A model generated the notes under the pieces. It saw only the letters and a program-made list of their open reading frames with translations, was not told the origin of the DNA and ran no database searches. The position numbers and the translations under genes were made by a program. Of a DNA stretch of 64,000 nt, positions 17,805 through 25,568 are shown in pieces. This DNA comes from Photobacterium salinisoli (lineage in GTDB: Bacteria > Pseudomonadota > Gammaproteobacteria > Enterobacterales > Vibrionaceae), in the NCBI RefSeq assembly GCF_003614885.1, contig NZ_QZMS01000007.1, positions 434,001 to 498,000 of the forward strand, written 5' to 3'. Every line of letters starts with the position of its first letter. The first letter of the stretch is position 1.

Positions 17805-18437
17805 ATGTCTCAATCCCTGATTGAAAAACTGAAACAATTTAAAGTCATTCCTGTTATCCAGATCAACAGTGTTGAACAGGCCGTCCCTCTGGCGAAAACC
17901 CTGGTTGAAAATGGTCTGCCTGTCGCTGAAGTGACTTTCCGGACAGACGCTGCGGCAGAAGCGATCCGCCTGATGCATGAAGCTTATCCGTCGCTGTGTA
18001 TTGGTGCCGGCACTGTGTTGAATGCCGAGCAGGTTGATCGCGCGCAGGCGGCCGGCGCAGAATTTATTGTTGCACCGGGTCTCAACCCGAATACGGTTCG
18101 CTATTGTCAGGAAAAAGGCATTGCTGTGGTGCCGGGCGTGAATAACCCGAGTCAGATTGAACAGGCGCTGGAGCTTGGGCTGAATTTTCTGAAGTTCTTC
18201 CCGGCAGAAGCGTCAGGTGGCATCAATATGGTGAAATCTCTACTGGCGCCTTACGTTGATGTCAGCCTGATGCCAACCGGTGGGATCAGCAAAGCGAATG
18301 TGCGCGATTATCTGGCTGTTGACCGTGTACTGTGCTGTGGCGGAACCTGGATGGTTTCGCCTGCGCTGATCGACAACGGCGACTGGGATGAAATCGGCCG
18401 TCTGGTGCGCGAAGCCGTAGAGCTGGTTCGCGACTAA
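17805..18437 (+). CDS. eda: KDPG/KHG aldolase
   Basis: A 210-residue class I aldolase. LPVAEVTFRTDAA holds the catalytic Glu, NFLKFFPAEASGG the Schiff-base Lys, and LMPTGGIS and CCGGTWM are conserved. It splits KDPG into pyruvate and glyceraldehyde-3-phosphate. AAGGAG precedes the ATG. It is the last gene of the operon and is followed by a strong terminator. Confidence 0.95.
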   Translation: MSQSLIEKLKQFKVIPVIQINSVEQAVPLAKTLVENGLPVAEVTFRTDAAAEAIRLMHEAYPSLCIGAGTVLNAEQVDRAQAAGAEFIVAPGLNPNTVRYCQEKGIAVVPGVNNPSQIEQALELGLNFLKFFPAEASGGINMVKSLLAPYVDVSLMPTGGISKANVRDYLAVDRVLCCGGTWMVSPALIDNGDWDEIGRLVREAVELVRD

Positions 18438-18467
18438 GACAACATACCTATCTTGTTTGAGTTGTTT

Positions 18468-18493
18468 GCCACCCTGAATAGGGTGGCTTTTTT
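18468..18493 (+). terminator. Rho-independent terminator after eda
   Basis: GCCACCCT (18468-18475), loop GAAT, AGGGTGGC (18480-18487), then TTTTTTG. It ends the catabolic operon just before a convergent gene. Confidence 0.92.
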
Positions 18494-18497
18494 GTTG

Positions 18498-19250
18498 TTA
18501 TGTTGCCGACCCAGATGGATGAAAACGACACTGTGTCAGGTGCCCTCTGGCATCAAATACCAGGGCTAAATTATCTGTCCGGTTCTGGGAGAACTGTGCC
18601 ATGCAGACGTTTTTTGCCAGTTGTGTCTGGCTGTGCTCGCCGGTACTGATAACCACATCGATGCCCTGAATGGCTTGCAGCAAGTCCGGTGAAACACTGG
18701 CCGGATACTGGCTTAATAAAATAATGTTTTTGATGCCTTTTATCTGAAGACGGTCGACACTGTTACGCAGTAACTCGAGATCCTGTTCCTGTAAGCTGTC
18801 AGTTTGATCATGATACGGATTAATTAACGCCAGATAAGCCACCCGCGTATTGCCATACCAGCGAATAAGCGCATCTGCCCGGCCTTTATAACGGTTATAG
18901 GCATAGACACCTGTCTCGCTCTGCTTCAGACCAAAATCAATGTTGCTTGCCAATACCGGATAATTTGCCTGTGGCAGCAGGTTCACCGAATCCTTGTATT
19001 CTCGCGCCTCAGAGGTAATGGCCGTGATATACGAAAACGGCTGACGTTCCACATTCGGATTTTGCGCGGAATAAAAGGTGATGCCTTCGCTGCTCGGCAG
19101 GGTAACCTGATCAAGATCAGCCTGGCTCGGCGAAGGTGGCAACTGGGTCAGAAAGCGAACCTGCAGATGAGCGCTATCCTGCAGGTCGGGCGTACAGCCT
19201 GCCAGTAAGGAATACATCAGAGAGAATAGGCAAAAGATGTAACGGCGCAT
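18498..19250 (-). CDS. Lipoprotein with degenerate 5'-nucleotidase/metallophosphatase-like fold
   Basis: A 250-residue protein with a lipoprotein signal peptide (MRRYIFCLFSLMYSLLAGC, lipobox LAGC). The order of segments resembles UshA-type metallophosphatases: YPVLASNIDF, VAYLALINPYHDQ, IKNIILLSQYP and IDVVISTGEHSQTQ, where active enzymes have GGHSH. The N-terminal DxH, GDxxD and GNHE metal motifs are not visible, so it is probably catalytically dead or has a different role. Function unknown; it stands alone, convergent with eda. Confidence 0.65.
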   Translation of the reverse strand: MRRYIFCLFSLMYSLLAGCTPDLQDSAHLQVRFLTQLPPSPSQADLDQVTLPSSEGITFYSAQNPNVERQPFSYITAITSEAREYKDSVNLLPQANYPVLASNIDFGLKQSETGVYAYNRYKGRADALIRWYGNTRVAYLALINPYHDQTDSLQEQDLELLRNSVDRLQIKGIKNIILLSQYPASVSPDLLQAIQGIDVVISTGEHSQTQLAKNVCMAQFSQNRTDNLALVFDARGHLTQCRFHPSGSAT

Positions 19251-19520
19251 AACAATATCGGAATGTGATCTGGGTCGCTATTTTCTGCTTTTTGCAAAGA
19301 AATGACAAGGGGCCAGGTGACAGGGTGTAATAGCCGGTGGCAGAAAAATCGGTAAATTAGCAAAAAACCAGGCGACTGTTTTTACCTGTAAAAGGGGCTA
19401 ACTCCCTCTTATAGCGCTGAAAACTCAGCCTGTGCTCATAGGCTACCGGGCAAAAAACGAGAAGAAAGACAGGTTTTGAACGCAAAATAATCACTCAGTT
19501 CAAAATGATGAATTTTGCAG
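19251..19520. other. Intergenic region upstream of the tRNA promoter
   Basis: No supported gene is present. It contains the upstream region of the minus-strand lipoprotein gene and an A/T-rich stretch just before the tRNA promoter that could act as an UP element. Confidence 0.5.
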
Positions 19521-19548
19521 TTGACTCGATCTCTCCATTGCGTAGAAT
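19521..19548 (+). promoter_or_regulatory. Promoter of the tRNA-Cys-Gly-Leu operon
   Basis: TTGACT (19521-19526), a 16-base spacer and TAGAAT (19543-19548), followed by a GC-rich discriminator (GCATCCCG) of the kind seen at stringently controlled stable-RNA promoters. The first tRNA begins 78 bases downstream. Confidence 0.85.
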
Positions 19549-19626
19549 GCATCCCGTACCGCAACGGAGGTTAACGACGAAGCGGTCGTGGTAGTAAACG
19601 ATAAGCAAATTGGTTTATCAGTTTAA

Positions 19627-19700
19627 GGCGCGTTGGCAGAGTGGCTATGCAGCGGATTGCAAATCCGTGGACCTCGGTTCGACTCCGGGACGCGCCTCCA
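19627..19700 (+). tRNA. tRNA-Cys (GCA)
   Basis: The acceptor stem GGCGCGT/ACGCGCC, an anticodon arm with GCA, a TTCGA T-loop and encoded CCA are all present. First tRNA of a three-gene operon. Confidence 0.97.
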
Positions 19701-19703
19701 TTT

Positions 19704-19779
19704 GCGACACTAGCTCAGTTGGTAGAGCGCAACCTTGCCAAGGTTGAGGTCACGAGTTCGAACCTCGTGTGTCGCTCCA
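19704..19779 (+). tRNA. tRNA-Gly (GCC)
   Basis: Acceptor stem GCGACAC/GTGTCGC, anticodon GCC in CAACCTT-GCC-AAGGTTG, TTCGAAC T-loop and encoded CCA. Confidence 0.97.
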
Positions 19780-19848
19780 AATTTTAATCACAACGATAAC
19801 TTTCGGTGTGAAAGATGGTGTCTGACCCATCGCAATCCAGAATTGCGT

Positions 19849-19935
19849 GCCCTGGTGGTGAAATTGGTAGACACAAGGGATTTAAAATCCCTCGACGTTC
19901 GCGTTGTGCCGGTTCAAGTCCGGCCCGGGGCACCA
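19849..19935 (+). tRNA. tRNA-Leu (TAA)
   Basis: An 87-base tRNA with a long variable arm. The anticodon loop TTTAAAA gives TAA, and CCA is encoded. The acceptor stem GCCCTGG/CCGGGGC contains one wobble pair. Its 3' end abuts an AT-rich accessory region with an integrase remnant, so it is a likely integration target. Confidence 0.97.
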
Positions 19936-19944
19936 TCAAAATCA

Positions 19945-19984
19945 ACGGCTTACAGGCTAACACTTGTAAGCCGTTTTTCTTTTC
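19945..19984 (+). terminator. Terminator of the tRNA operon
   Basis: ACGGCTTACA (19945-19954) and TGTAAGCCGT (19965-19974) form a 10-bp stem followed by a T-rich tail. Confidence 0.92.
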
Positions 19985-20007
19985 CTAATATCTTTTCCTA
20001 ATATAAA

Positions 20008-20186
20008 TCAGTCTTTCTGCTCGGGCACATTAGCTTTGCTCATGGTTTTGACGATCTGAATCCTGCGATCATCGGTGGAACCTGACGTTCAGTTTTATGG
20101 CCGGAGAATGCCTGTTTCTCTTTTGAGCTGCCGTCATAATCACTGATGTCTCTTCATATTCCTTTACCGCCTTGTTCATGCTGCAG
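20008..20186 (-). pseudogene. Remnant of a tyrosine recombinase (integrase) C-terminus
   Basis: Reading the minus strand gives, with one in-frame stop and one frameshift, KGI-stop-RDISDYDGSSKEKQAFSG, then HKTERQV, then a shifted frame DRRIQIVKTMSKANVPEQKD ending at TGA. ISDYxG...FSGHKT...YDRR is the layout of island and phage integrase C-termini; the tyrosine codon itself is lost at the frameshift. It lies 72 bases from tRNA-Leu, the usual position of an island integrase. No catalytic core remains. Confidence 0.6.
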
Positions 20187-20232
20187 ACCACACATTAATT
20201 TGTTTCAAACCCGTTTTGCCTTGTTCTAAAAA

Positions 20233-20448
20233 ATGCCTTCTTCGCGCAGTTCGCTTTTCGTTAAATTCAACACGTCACAGCAACAAGCTGTTGCTTCGCA
20301 GCTTGGGTTAGGGGGCATGCATGCTTTAACGTCCGCTGAGCTATGCTGGTGGGCCGTCAGGCATGAAGTCTATCCACAGCTGCCAGACGCATTCATGGAT
20401 GACGTTTTCAAGCGGGAGGAAGCACACAAGCGAATAGGGTTAGGGTAA
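20233..20448 (+). CDS. Hypothetical small protein
   Basis: A 71-residue frame (MPSSRSSLFVKFNTSQQQAV...) with Trp- and His-containing helices (ELCWWAVRHEVYPQLPDAFMDDVFKREEAHKR). I recognise no family. It lies in the decayed AT-rich region after tRNA-Leu and may be a fragment. No strong Shine-Dalgarno site is seen. Confidence 0.3.
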   Translation: MPSSRSSLFVKFNTSQQQAVASQLGLGGMHALTSAELCWWAVRHEVYPQLPDAFMDDVFKREEAHKRIGLG

Positions 20449-20487
20449 AGCGCTCGACCAATGCCAGATACACCGAACTGACGGCTG

Positions 20488-20721
20488 ATGTTGTTGAAAG
20501 ATTGGAAAATTCCACGACCTGTTCACCTGCCTATGCTGCTGGCCAATGAACATCAGAAGTTCCACCACAAAGCCAGGGAGCAGCAGCATGGCCCGCAGTT
20601 GAGGTATGTGAAAGAAACAATAAAAAAGCTTTACAGGTTGGAGCCGTTGTATGAATCAACTAGGTTGAGTGGGCTGATACTTTCTGAGTTTTTAGGCTGT
20701 TGCTATGTTTTTTTGGGTTGA
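20488..20721 (+). CDS. Hypothetical small protein or fragment
   Basis: A 77-residue frame, basic (KFHHKAREQQHGPQLRYVKETIKKLYRLEPLYESTRLSG) with a hydrophobic C-terminus. No family recognised and a poor start context. It may be debris from mobile DNA. Confidence 0.2.
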   Translation: MLLKDWKIPRPVHLPMLLANEHQKFHHKAREQQHGPQLRYVKETIKKLYRLEPLYESTRLSGLILSEFLGCCYVFLG

Positions 20722-20745
20722 ATAATTTAAAGAGCGCATTATTTA

Positions 20746-21354
20746 CTAAATTCCAAAATATGTCTCTATTCCTGATAATAGATTCGTCATCGCAACAGAT
20801 GCAAGGATTAATCCCATCACTCTACTGATAACTGTTGCACCACTTCGGCCGATGATTTTATTTATTTTTCCAGCTAAAATCATCATTATAAATGTGATGA
20901 AAAGGACTGTAAGTAGCACAATAAATGTTTGAGCTTGTTCAATAAAGCTGAAGCGCGCATTTTCAGTTAACAGTACTGCGGTAAGCATTGCACCTGGACT
21001 GGCAATTGATGGGACGGCTAAAGGGAATATGGCTCTCTCGTGATGATCAGTAACTAACCGTATTTCTTCATCAGGCTTACTTTCACCAAATATCATTGTG
21101 AGTGAAAAAATGAATAGAACTATACCTCCAGAGATTTGAAATGCTGAAAGCGGTATCGACATGACTGTTAAAATAAATTCTCCAGCCAGAATAAAAAACA
21201 AGAGAATTCCTGCTGCTGCAATTGTAGCATTGATAGCAATCCGTAATTTTAATTTATCATCAATCTGACGTGTCGCAGCGATAAAAACTGGAATCGTTCC
21301 TATTGGATCTACAACAGCAAAGAATGCGATAAAAGTAGCAAAAATATCAATCAT
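20746..21354 (-). CDS. MarC-family integral membrane protein
   Basis: About 202 residues (207 if ATG 21369 is used), six hydrophobic segments, with the family N-terminal motif FFAVVDPIGTIPVFIAATRQ and the internal repeat FPLAVPSIASPGAMLTAVLL. MarC/YchE proteins are poorly understood multi-pass proteins. The start is uncertain: ATG 21354 has a weak GGA upstream. It lies in an AT-rich block with PsiE and Usp genes on the same strand, 136 bases after psiE with a hairpin in between. Confidence 0.85.
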   Translation of the reverse strand: MIDIFATFIAFFAVVDPIGTIPVFIAATRQIDDKLKLRIAINATIAAAGILLFFILAGEFILTVMSIPLSAFQISGGIVLFIFSLTMIFGESKPDEEIRLVTDHHERAIFPLAVPSIASPGAMLTAVLLTENARFSFIEQAQTFIVLLTVLFITFIMMILAGKINKIIGRSGATVISRVMGLILASVAMTNLLSGIETYFGI

Positions 21355-21446
21355 GGCATATTCCAACATATTGGGGTCGGACTATTTTTTTTGTTTAAAA
21401 TCACACTAATCTGAATGTCACTGAATTTGATAACAATACTACGTTT

Positions 21447-21467
21447 AGAGGCGATAATTTCGCCTCT
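21447..21467. repeat. Stem-loop between psiE-like and marC-like genes
   Basis: AGAGGCGA (21447-21454) and TCGCCTCT (21460-21467) with a 5-base loop. There is no T-tract on the minus strand. It may modulate read-through into the MarC gene. Confidence 0.45.
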
Positions 21468-21490
21468 GGTGAATGGGATAATTTAGGACA

Positions 21491-21934
21491 TTAATCATCC
21501 ATATGGCTTTGTCTCGGAAGTTGATGAATTAGCCAATATCCTATACTCATGCTAAGTGCTACGGCTGAAATAGCGAATAGATAAATCGCTTCCATTTGTT
21601 CCACATCAATGATAATTACTTTTCGTGAAATTGCCATTAATGCCGTTGCCATGACAATTTTGACATGGATGACATTTTCCCTAAGATAAATTGTAATGTT
21701 AATAAATATTTCTATGGCAATTAGGACTGCCATAAATGCACCAAAAGTTGCCAACATATCGGAGATCGTCAGTATATAGACTGGCGGTGTTATAATGCGT
21801 TGATAAAGTATCCAGGCTACATCAAGTACCCCCATGAAAATCACGAATACCATGAGGATAGACAACGTTCTTACCGACCAGTGAATGACTTTTTCCAATC
21901 TTTTGGATAGTTTGTCATCATTATCTATTTTCAT
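21491..21934 (-). CDS. PsiE-family membrane protein
   Basis: A 147-residue protein with four hydrophobic segments and a charged N-terminus (MKIDNDDKLSKRLEKVIHW), matching phosphate-starvation-inducible PsiE in size and layout, including IYLRENVIHVKIVMATALMAISRKVIIID. GGAGG lies upstream of the ATG. It follows the Usp gene by 35 bases, so they form one operon. Role unknown. Confidence 0.82.
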   Translation of the reverse strand: MKIDNDDKLSKRLEKVIHWSVRTLSILMVFVIFMGVLDVAWILYQRIITPPVYILTISDMLATFGAFMAVLIAIEIFINITIYLRENVIHVKIVMATALMAISRKVIIIDVEQMEAIYLFAISAVALSMSIGYWLIHQLPRQSHMDD

Positions 21935-21969
21935 AACGCCTCCATTAGACGTTCAACCCCCACAGATTT

Positions 21970-22905
21970 CTAGCCAAGCACGGGAGAGTGAAACTCATTT
22001 GGTTTAAGAGTTAAAACTGAGCAACTAAGTTGATCCAGCATTGACTCCGCTGTATTGCCTATCAGAAAACCGGCAATTCCAGCTCGAGCTAGCGACCCCA
22101 TTATCACCATGTCGATAGATTCTTTATCAATAAATGATGGAATTATTTGTTTTGCATCGCCCTCTAACAGCTTTATTTTCCGCTTCACCAAGTTGTTTTC
22201 ATAAGGCTTCAGCAGTGATTTCATGCGCCCAGCATGATCCTCTCTCATTTTTTTAGCCAAGAGTGCAACATCTAATTGACTGTAACCACTCCACTTGCGT
22301 AAGAAACCTTCGGTATCAAGTCGCCAAGCATGTATCAATATCAACTCAGCATCGGTCAGGGAGCAAAACTCCATGGATAATGACAAGATTTTTTCGTTGA
22401 ACTGGACCTGTTCTTGATTGGATACATCGACGGCTACTCCGACTCGACGTATAGCCATTGGCTTCATGCTGCATGACCAGATTGGTATATCTGATTTGCG
22501 CATGAGATGCCGTGTAGTACTGCCATATTGGCAGGGTTTTGATTTCTTCTTTCTATGTGTATCAATAACAATCAAACTTGCCTGTACTTCATGAGCTGCT
22601 TTTATGATCTCTATAAAGGGAACACCAATCTTGATAAGTGTTGCGAACTTGATGCTTGGATATTGAGCCCGGAAGGCATGAACATGGTGTTTAAGCGACT
22701 GGTGATAGAACTTGGTCGCATTGTCCAGTAAGCCTAATGTGGTGCCAGTATAATGAGATATCTCAATGTACTCATCTAGACCTTCAATCACAGTAAGCAA
22801 GGTAACATTGGCTGAGTTTTCATTAGCAAAGTACAGAACTTCCTTAAAGGATTCATCAAGTTGCTGATCTGGTGCGATGGGAAGTAGGAGGTGGCGAAAG
22901 TTCAT
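21970..22905 (-). CDS. Universal stress protein, two tandem Usp domains
   Basis: A 311-residue protein with two UspA folds. The first (residues 1-150) begins MNFRHLLLPIAPDQ; its ATP-loop region is changed (GSTTRHLMRKSDIPIW). The second ends VIMGSLARAGIAGFLIGNTAESMLDQLSCSVLTLKP, close to the consensus G-2x-G-9x-G-S/T nucleotide site. ATG 22905 is fixed by GAGGAG 7 bases upstream. First gene of the operon with psiE-like and perhaps marC-like genes, divergent from a LysR regulator. Confidence 0.9.
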   Translation of the reverse strand: MNFRHLLLPIAPDQQLDESFKEVLYFANENSANVTLLTVIEGLDEYIEISHYTGTTLGLLDNATKFYHQSLKHHVHAFRAQYPSIKFATLIKIGVPFIEIIKAAHEVQASLIVIDTHRKKKSKPCQYGSTTRHLMRKSDIPIWSCSMKPMAIRRVGVAVDVSNQEQVQFNEKILSLSMEFCSLTDAELILIHAWRLDTEGFLRKWSGYSQLDVALLAKKMREDHAGRMKSLLKPYENNLVKRKIKLLEGDAKQIIPSFIDKESIDMVIMGSLARAGIAGFLIGNTAESMLDQLSCSVLTLKPNEFHSPVLG

Positions 22906-22970
22906 AGCGATTCTCCTCAATACTAGGGTGGTTAGTGCTTCTTGAGGAGGATAATGACCTAGAACAAATA

Positions 22971-22984
22971 TTAATTATAATTAA
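22971..22984. promoter_or_regulatory. Perfect 14-bp palindrome, candidate LysR box
   Basis: TTAATTATAATTAA is fully self-complementary and fits T-N11-A. It lies 65 bases upstream of the Usp start codon and 60 bases upstream of the divergent LysR gene. Low sequence complexity weakens the call. Confidence 0.4.
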
Positions 22985-23044
22985 ATAAACACATGCGTTG
23001 TATAGACATTCATCTATGGGTCGATATGTTGGAGGGTGGCAGTT

Positions 23045-23974
23045 ATGGCTCAGCACCTGAGAAACAGATTGAATAGCATTAGGCCTTTACGCGTTTTTAG
23101 TCATGTTTATGAACTCGGTTCTGTAACACTTGCAGCCCAAGCGCTCAGTCTTACTCAACCTACAGTATCAATCCAATTGAGACAGCTCACAGAAGTCATT
23201 GGCTCTCCGCTGTATCAAATGAGAGGAAAGCACATCATATTCACTGAAGCTGGGCATGCCGTGGCTCGTTACTGCCAAAGAATAACCTCTGCTACAGATG
23301 ACCTAGAGTCTGAACTTGCTGATCTAGTGGATTTAAAGGCCGGTACTTTACGTGTAGCTGTTGTAACATCGGCAAAATATTTCACCCCTCACCTGTTAGG
23401 CGATTTTTGTCAAAAATACCCTTTAATAGATATCGTTCTAAAAGTTGGAAACAGAGATACTATACTGAGTCGTTACGAACAAGGTTTAGATGATGTTTAC
23501 TTGTTTAGTCATCTTGAAAGTGAAATGAATGAGTCAGCGATTAGGTTTTTGCCAAATTTACTTTATCCAGTGGCTCACATCGATCATCCTCTTTCACAAA
23601 AGAAAGAAATTTCAATCAATGAGTTTTTAACTTATCCGATCTTAGCAAGAGAACCAGGATCTGGAACTCGATTTGCTATTGAAAATCATCTGAGAAAACT
23701 GAACTTATCATTTAAACCAAAGCTGGTTATAGAGAGTAATGAAGCAATTAAACACTGTGTTCTTGCAGAAATGGGACTGGCTATTCTCTCTCAGTATGCA
23801 CTTTATTATGAGCCAAATGATAATATCACCTACTTACCGGTGGAAACATTTCCCATTGAAACCTACTGGCATATTGTTAAATCACCAATGAAAATTCAAA
23901 CGCCGTTGTCTAAAGTTTTTACTCAGCATTTGTTAGATGAGAAAATAATTTATAATAAATTGTTGTCATCATGA
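23045..23974 (+). CDS. LysR-family transcriptional regulator
   Basis: A 309-residue regulator with the HTH VTLAAQALSLTQPTVSIQLRQLTEVIGSPLYQMRGKHIIFTEAG and an effector domain containing REPGSGTRFAIENHL, seen in CysB/CbbR-like subgroups. ATG 23045 is chosen because GGAGGG lies 8 bases upstream. Codon use is AT-rich like its neighbours. It probably controls the divergent Usp/PsiE genes. Confidence 0.88.
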   Translation: MAQHLRNRLNSIRPLRVFSHVYELGSVTLAAQALSLTQPTVSIQLRQLTEVIGSPLYQMRGKHIIFTEAGHAVARYCQRITSATDDLESELADLVDLKAGTLRVAVVTSAKYFTPHLLGDFCQKYPLIDIVLKVGNRDTILSRYEQGLDDVYLFSHLESEMNESAIRFLPNLLYPVAHIDHPLSQKKEISINEFLTYPILAREPGSGTRFAIENHLRKLNLSFKPKLVIESNEAIKHCVLAEMGLAILSQYALYYEPNDNITYLPVETFPIETYWHIVKSPMKIQTPLSKVFTQHLLDEKIIYNKLLSS

Positions 23975-24274
23975 ATTTGTGGCGATTGATGAAACTACAA
24001 TAGAGTGTTTAATATATTTTCATCCTACATTTAAGTGTGTTCTCCACTAGACTATGAAGGATGATAAAGTTAAGTACGCTACATTATTAAACCTTGGTTT
24101 ATATTGGTGTCAGTTTGGGGTCCTACTATAGTTTTGGGATGATTTTCATTCATCCATAACTGAGGCTAGCAACATGCTTATTAAGCGCTGTTCTATTTAG
24201 CCCTAATGGAAATTTAATGTTTGACTCAATTGAATTGTATTTTATAAGCCCAATACCCTGAGGTCAGTGTTGAG
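23975..24274. other. AT-rich intergenic region, no supported gene
   Basis: No open frame with a credible start or recognised peptide was found, and no strong hairpin. Composition matches the flanking accessory DNA. Confidence 0.5.
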
Positions 24275-24610
24275 GTGTACAGAGAGGTAAAAGAGATAGC
24301 ATGCTCTGATTCTTCAATATTTAAATTAAACTTACTGGATGATTTCGGGGGATGTGTAGTCCATCTGATCACGAACGATCACACAATTGTTGACGCAATT
24401 TTAGACGCCAATTTCTCCCCACCAGAACCAATGATTTCATTCCCTGACATAAACCCGGATGAGTATGGGAGTTTACAGGGAGATATAGATTATTGGTTTA
24501 CTTGGCTCTGGGTTCCCTACTGGGAGTCTTTGACACAAGATGAAAGGGCTGAGCTAAATATTACTTCTTCATGGCGGGAGTTTACAGAATTTCGAACAGA
24601 AGATGTCTAA
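24275..24610 (+). CDS. Hypothetical acidic protein, possible immunity protein
   Basis: A 111-residue acidic protein rich in Trp and Asp (YWFTWLWVPYWESLTQDERAEL) starting at GTG 24275. No family recognised. Size, acidity and its place just upstream of a polymorphic-toxin tail fragment are compatible with an immunity protein, which is inference only. AT-rich codon use. Confidence 0.5.
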   Translation: MYREVKEIACSDSSIFKLNLLDDFGGCVVHLITNDHTIVDAILDANFSPPEPMISFPDINPDEYGSLQGDIDYWFTWLWVPYWESLTQDERAELNITSSWREFTEFRTEDV

Positions 24611-24961
24611 CTTTCATGCCAGAAAGATATTGTAATTTTTCAGCTATCAACTGAGTCATATATGCCTTTACTGTGAAGCCTCCTACAACAATTTCTGAAC
24701 CACGGTAGGATTACGCAGCAACGTAAAGCATGGTTATCATCATACTGAAATTTTATCTATTCGCTTTTACTAAAGTGCTGATTTTATAATGTTTACTCCA
24801 AAATTAAGGTCATATACACGCTTTTTTATATACAGTTATTGGTGTGATTATTTGAGGGTACAGCACTCGGAAGATGACCATGGGCCTGCAACAAACATCG
24901 AAAAATGGGACATCTCAGTTGCGATTGGTATGGCGAGTGAAGGCATCCATTCTTCTTATAA
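24611..24961. other. AT-rich region with no supported gene
   Basis: An open frame at 24789-25007 has no recognisable content or Shine-Dalgarno site. The region may hold decayed upstream parts of the toxin fragment that follows. Confidence 0.4.
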
Positions 24962-25192
24962 TCAGGCGTTGGTGGCGGTGGCTTTGGTGCTGCTGACAGA
25001 GAAATAGACACACAAATTGATGGAGCTAATGCTCATGAATCCAGCCCGGATAACCCCTTTATGGAGAAGAAAATGGATCTTCATAACAACGATGTCGGGC
25101 TGCGTATCGGAGCAAGAGGTGGAAGTGATAGCTCTCTTTCCAATGCATGTATGGCTGCACTTCAAGGTGGCGAACTTATGATTATTCAATAG
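24962..25192 (+). pseudogene. C-terminal fragment of a polymorphic toxin (DUF6973-like)
   Basis: This frame opens right after a TAA stop at 24959-24961. It reads SGVGGGGFGAADREID..., then NPFMEKKMDLHNNDVGLRIG, and ends CMAALQGGELMIIQ at TAG 25190-25192. MDLHNNxVGxxIGA plus a late Cys and ALxxGxL matches the tail of a toxin domain carried at the ends of Rhs and related polymorphic toxins. No start codon or delivery module is present, so it looks like an orphan or decayed tip. Confidence 0.5.
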
Positions 25193-25202
25193 GTAGTAAT
25201 AT

Positions 25203-25568
25203 GTGGAAAAAATTTACCTTCTAACGGCAGCACTGGTTCTTTCAGCATGCTCTGAGCAGCAAAGTAATGACGCATTTTTAGCCTTAGGTGATCAAGCATT
25301 CAGCCAGAGTGCCTGGAGCGAAGCAGATGAATCAACCAGAGGGACGATGGTTTATTCTTTTCTCAAAGAATATAGCGTTACCGGAATGAAAAGCGAAACC
25401 TTGATTGATTTGCTTGGTGAGCCAACCGGGTATCATGAGTACGATCATGATCTGGCTTATTTTATTGGCGGAAATGTTCAAAGCCAGTACGGTGAAGGAT
25501 ACTTACTCGTTTTCTTCATCAAAGATGGCGTAGTCGATGAGTATCGAACCTTTCCGGCGATTGAGTAG
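25203..25568 (+). CDS. Small lipoprotein, possible immunity partner
   Basis: A 121-residue protein starting at GTG 25203 with a short signal peptide and lipobox (LTAALVLSAC). The mature part has a BamE/SmpA-like pattern: a helix, then TLIDLLGEPTGYHEYDHDLAYFIGG and a paired strand YLLVFFIKDGVVDEYRTF. It starts 10 bases after the toxin-tail fragment, so an immunity role is possible but unproven. Confidence 0.6.
   Translation: MEKIYLLTAALVLSACSEQQSNDAFLALGDQAFSQSAWSEADESTRGTMVYSFLKEYSVTGMKSETLIDLLGEPTGYHEYDHDLAYFIGGNVQSQYGEGYLLVFFIKDGVVDEYRTFPAIE

Noticed and set aside
19627-19935. tRNA repeats as a possible CRISPR or repeat array
   Set aside because: Each unit folds as a distinct tRNA with CCA ends; there is no regular repeat-spacer pattern here or elsewhere in the window.
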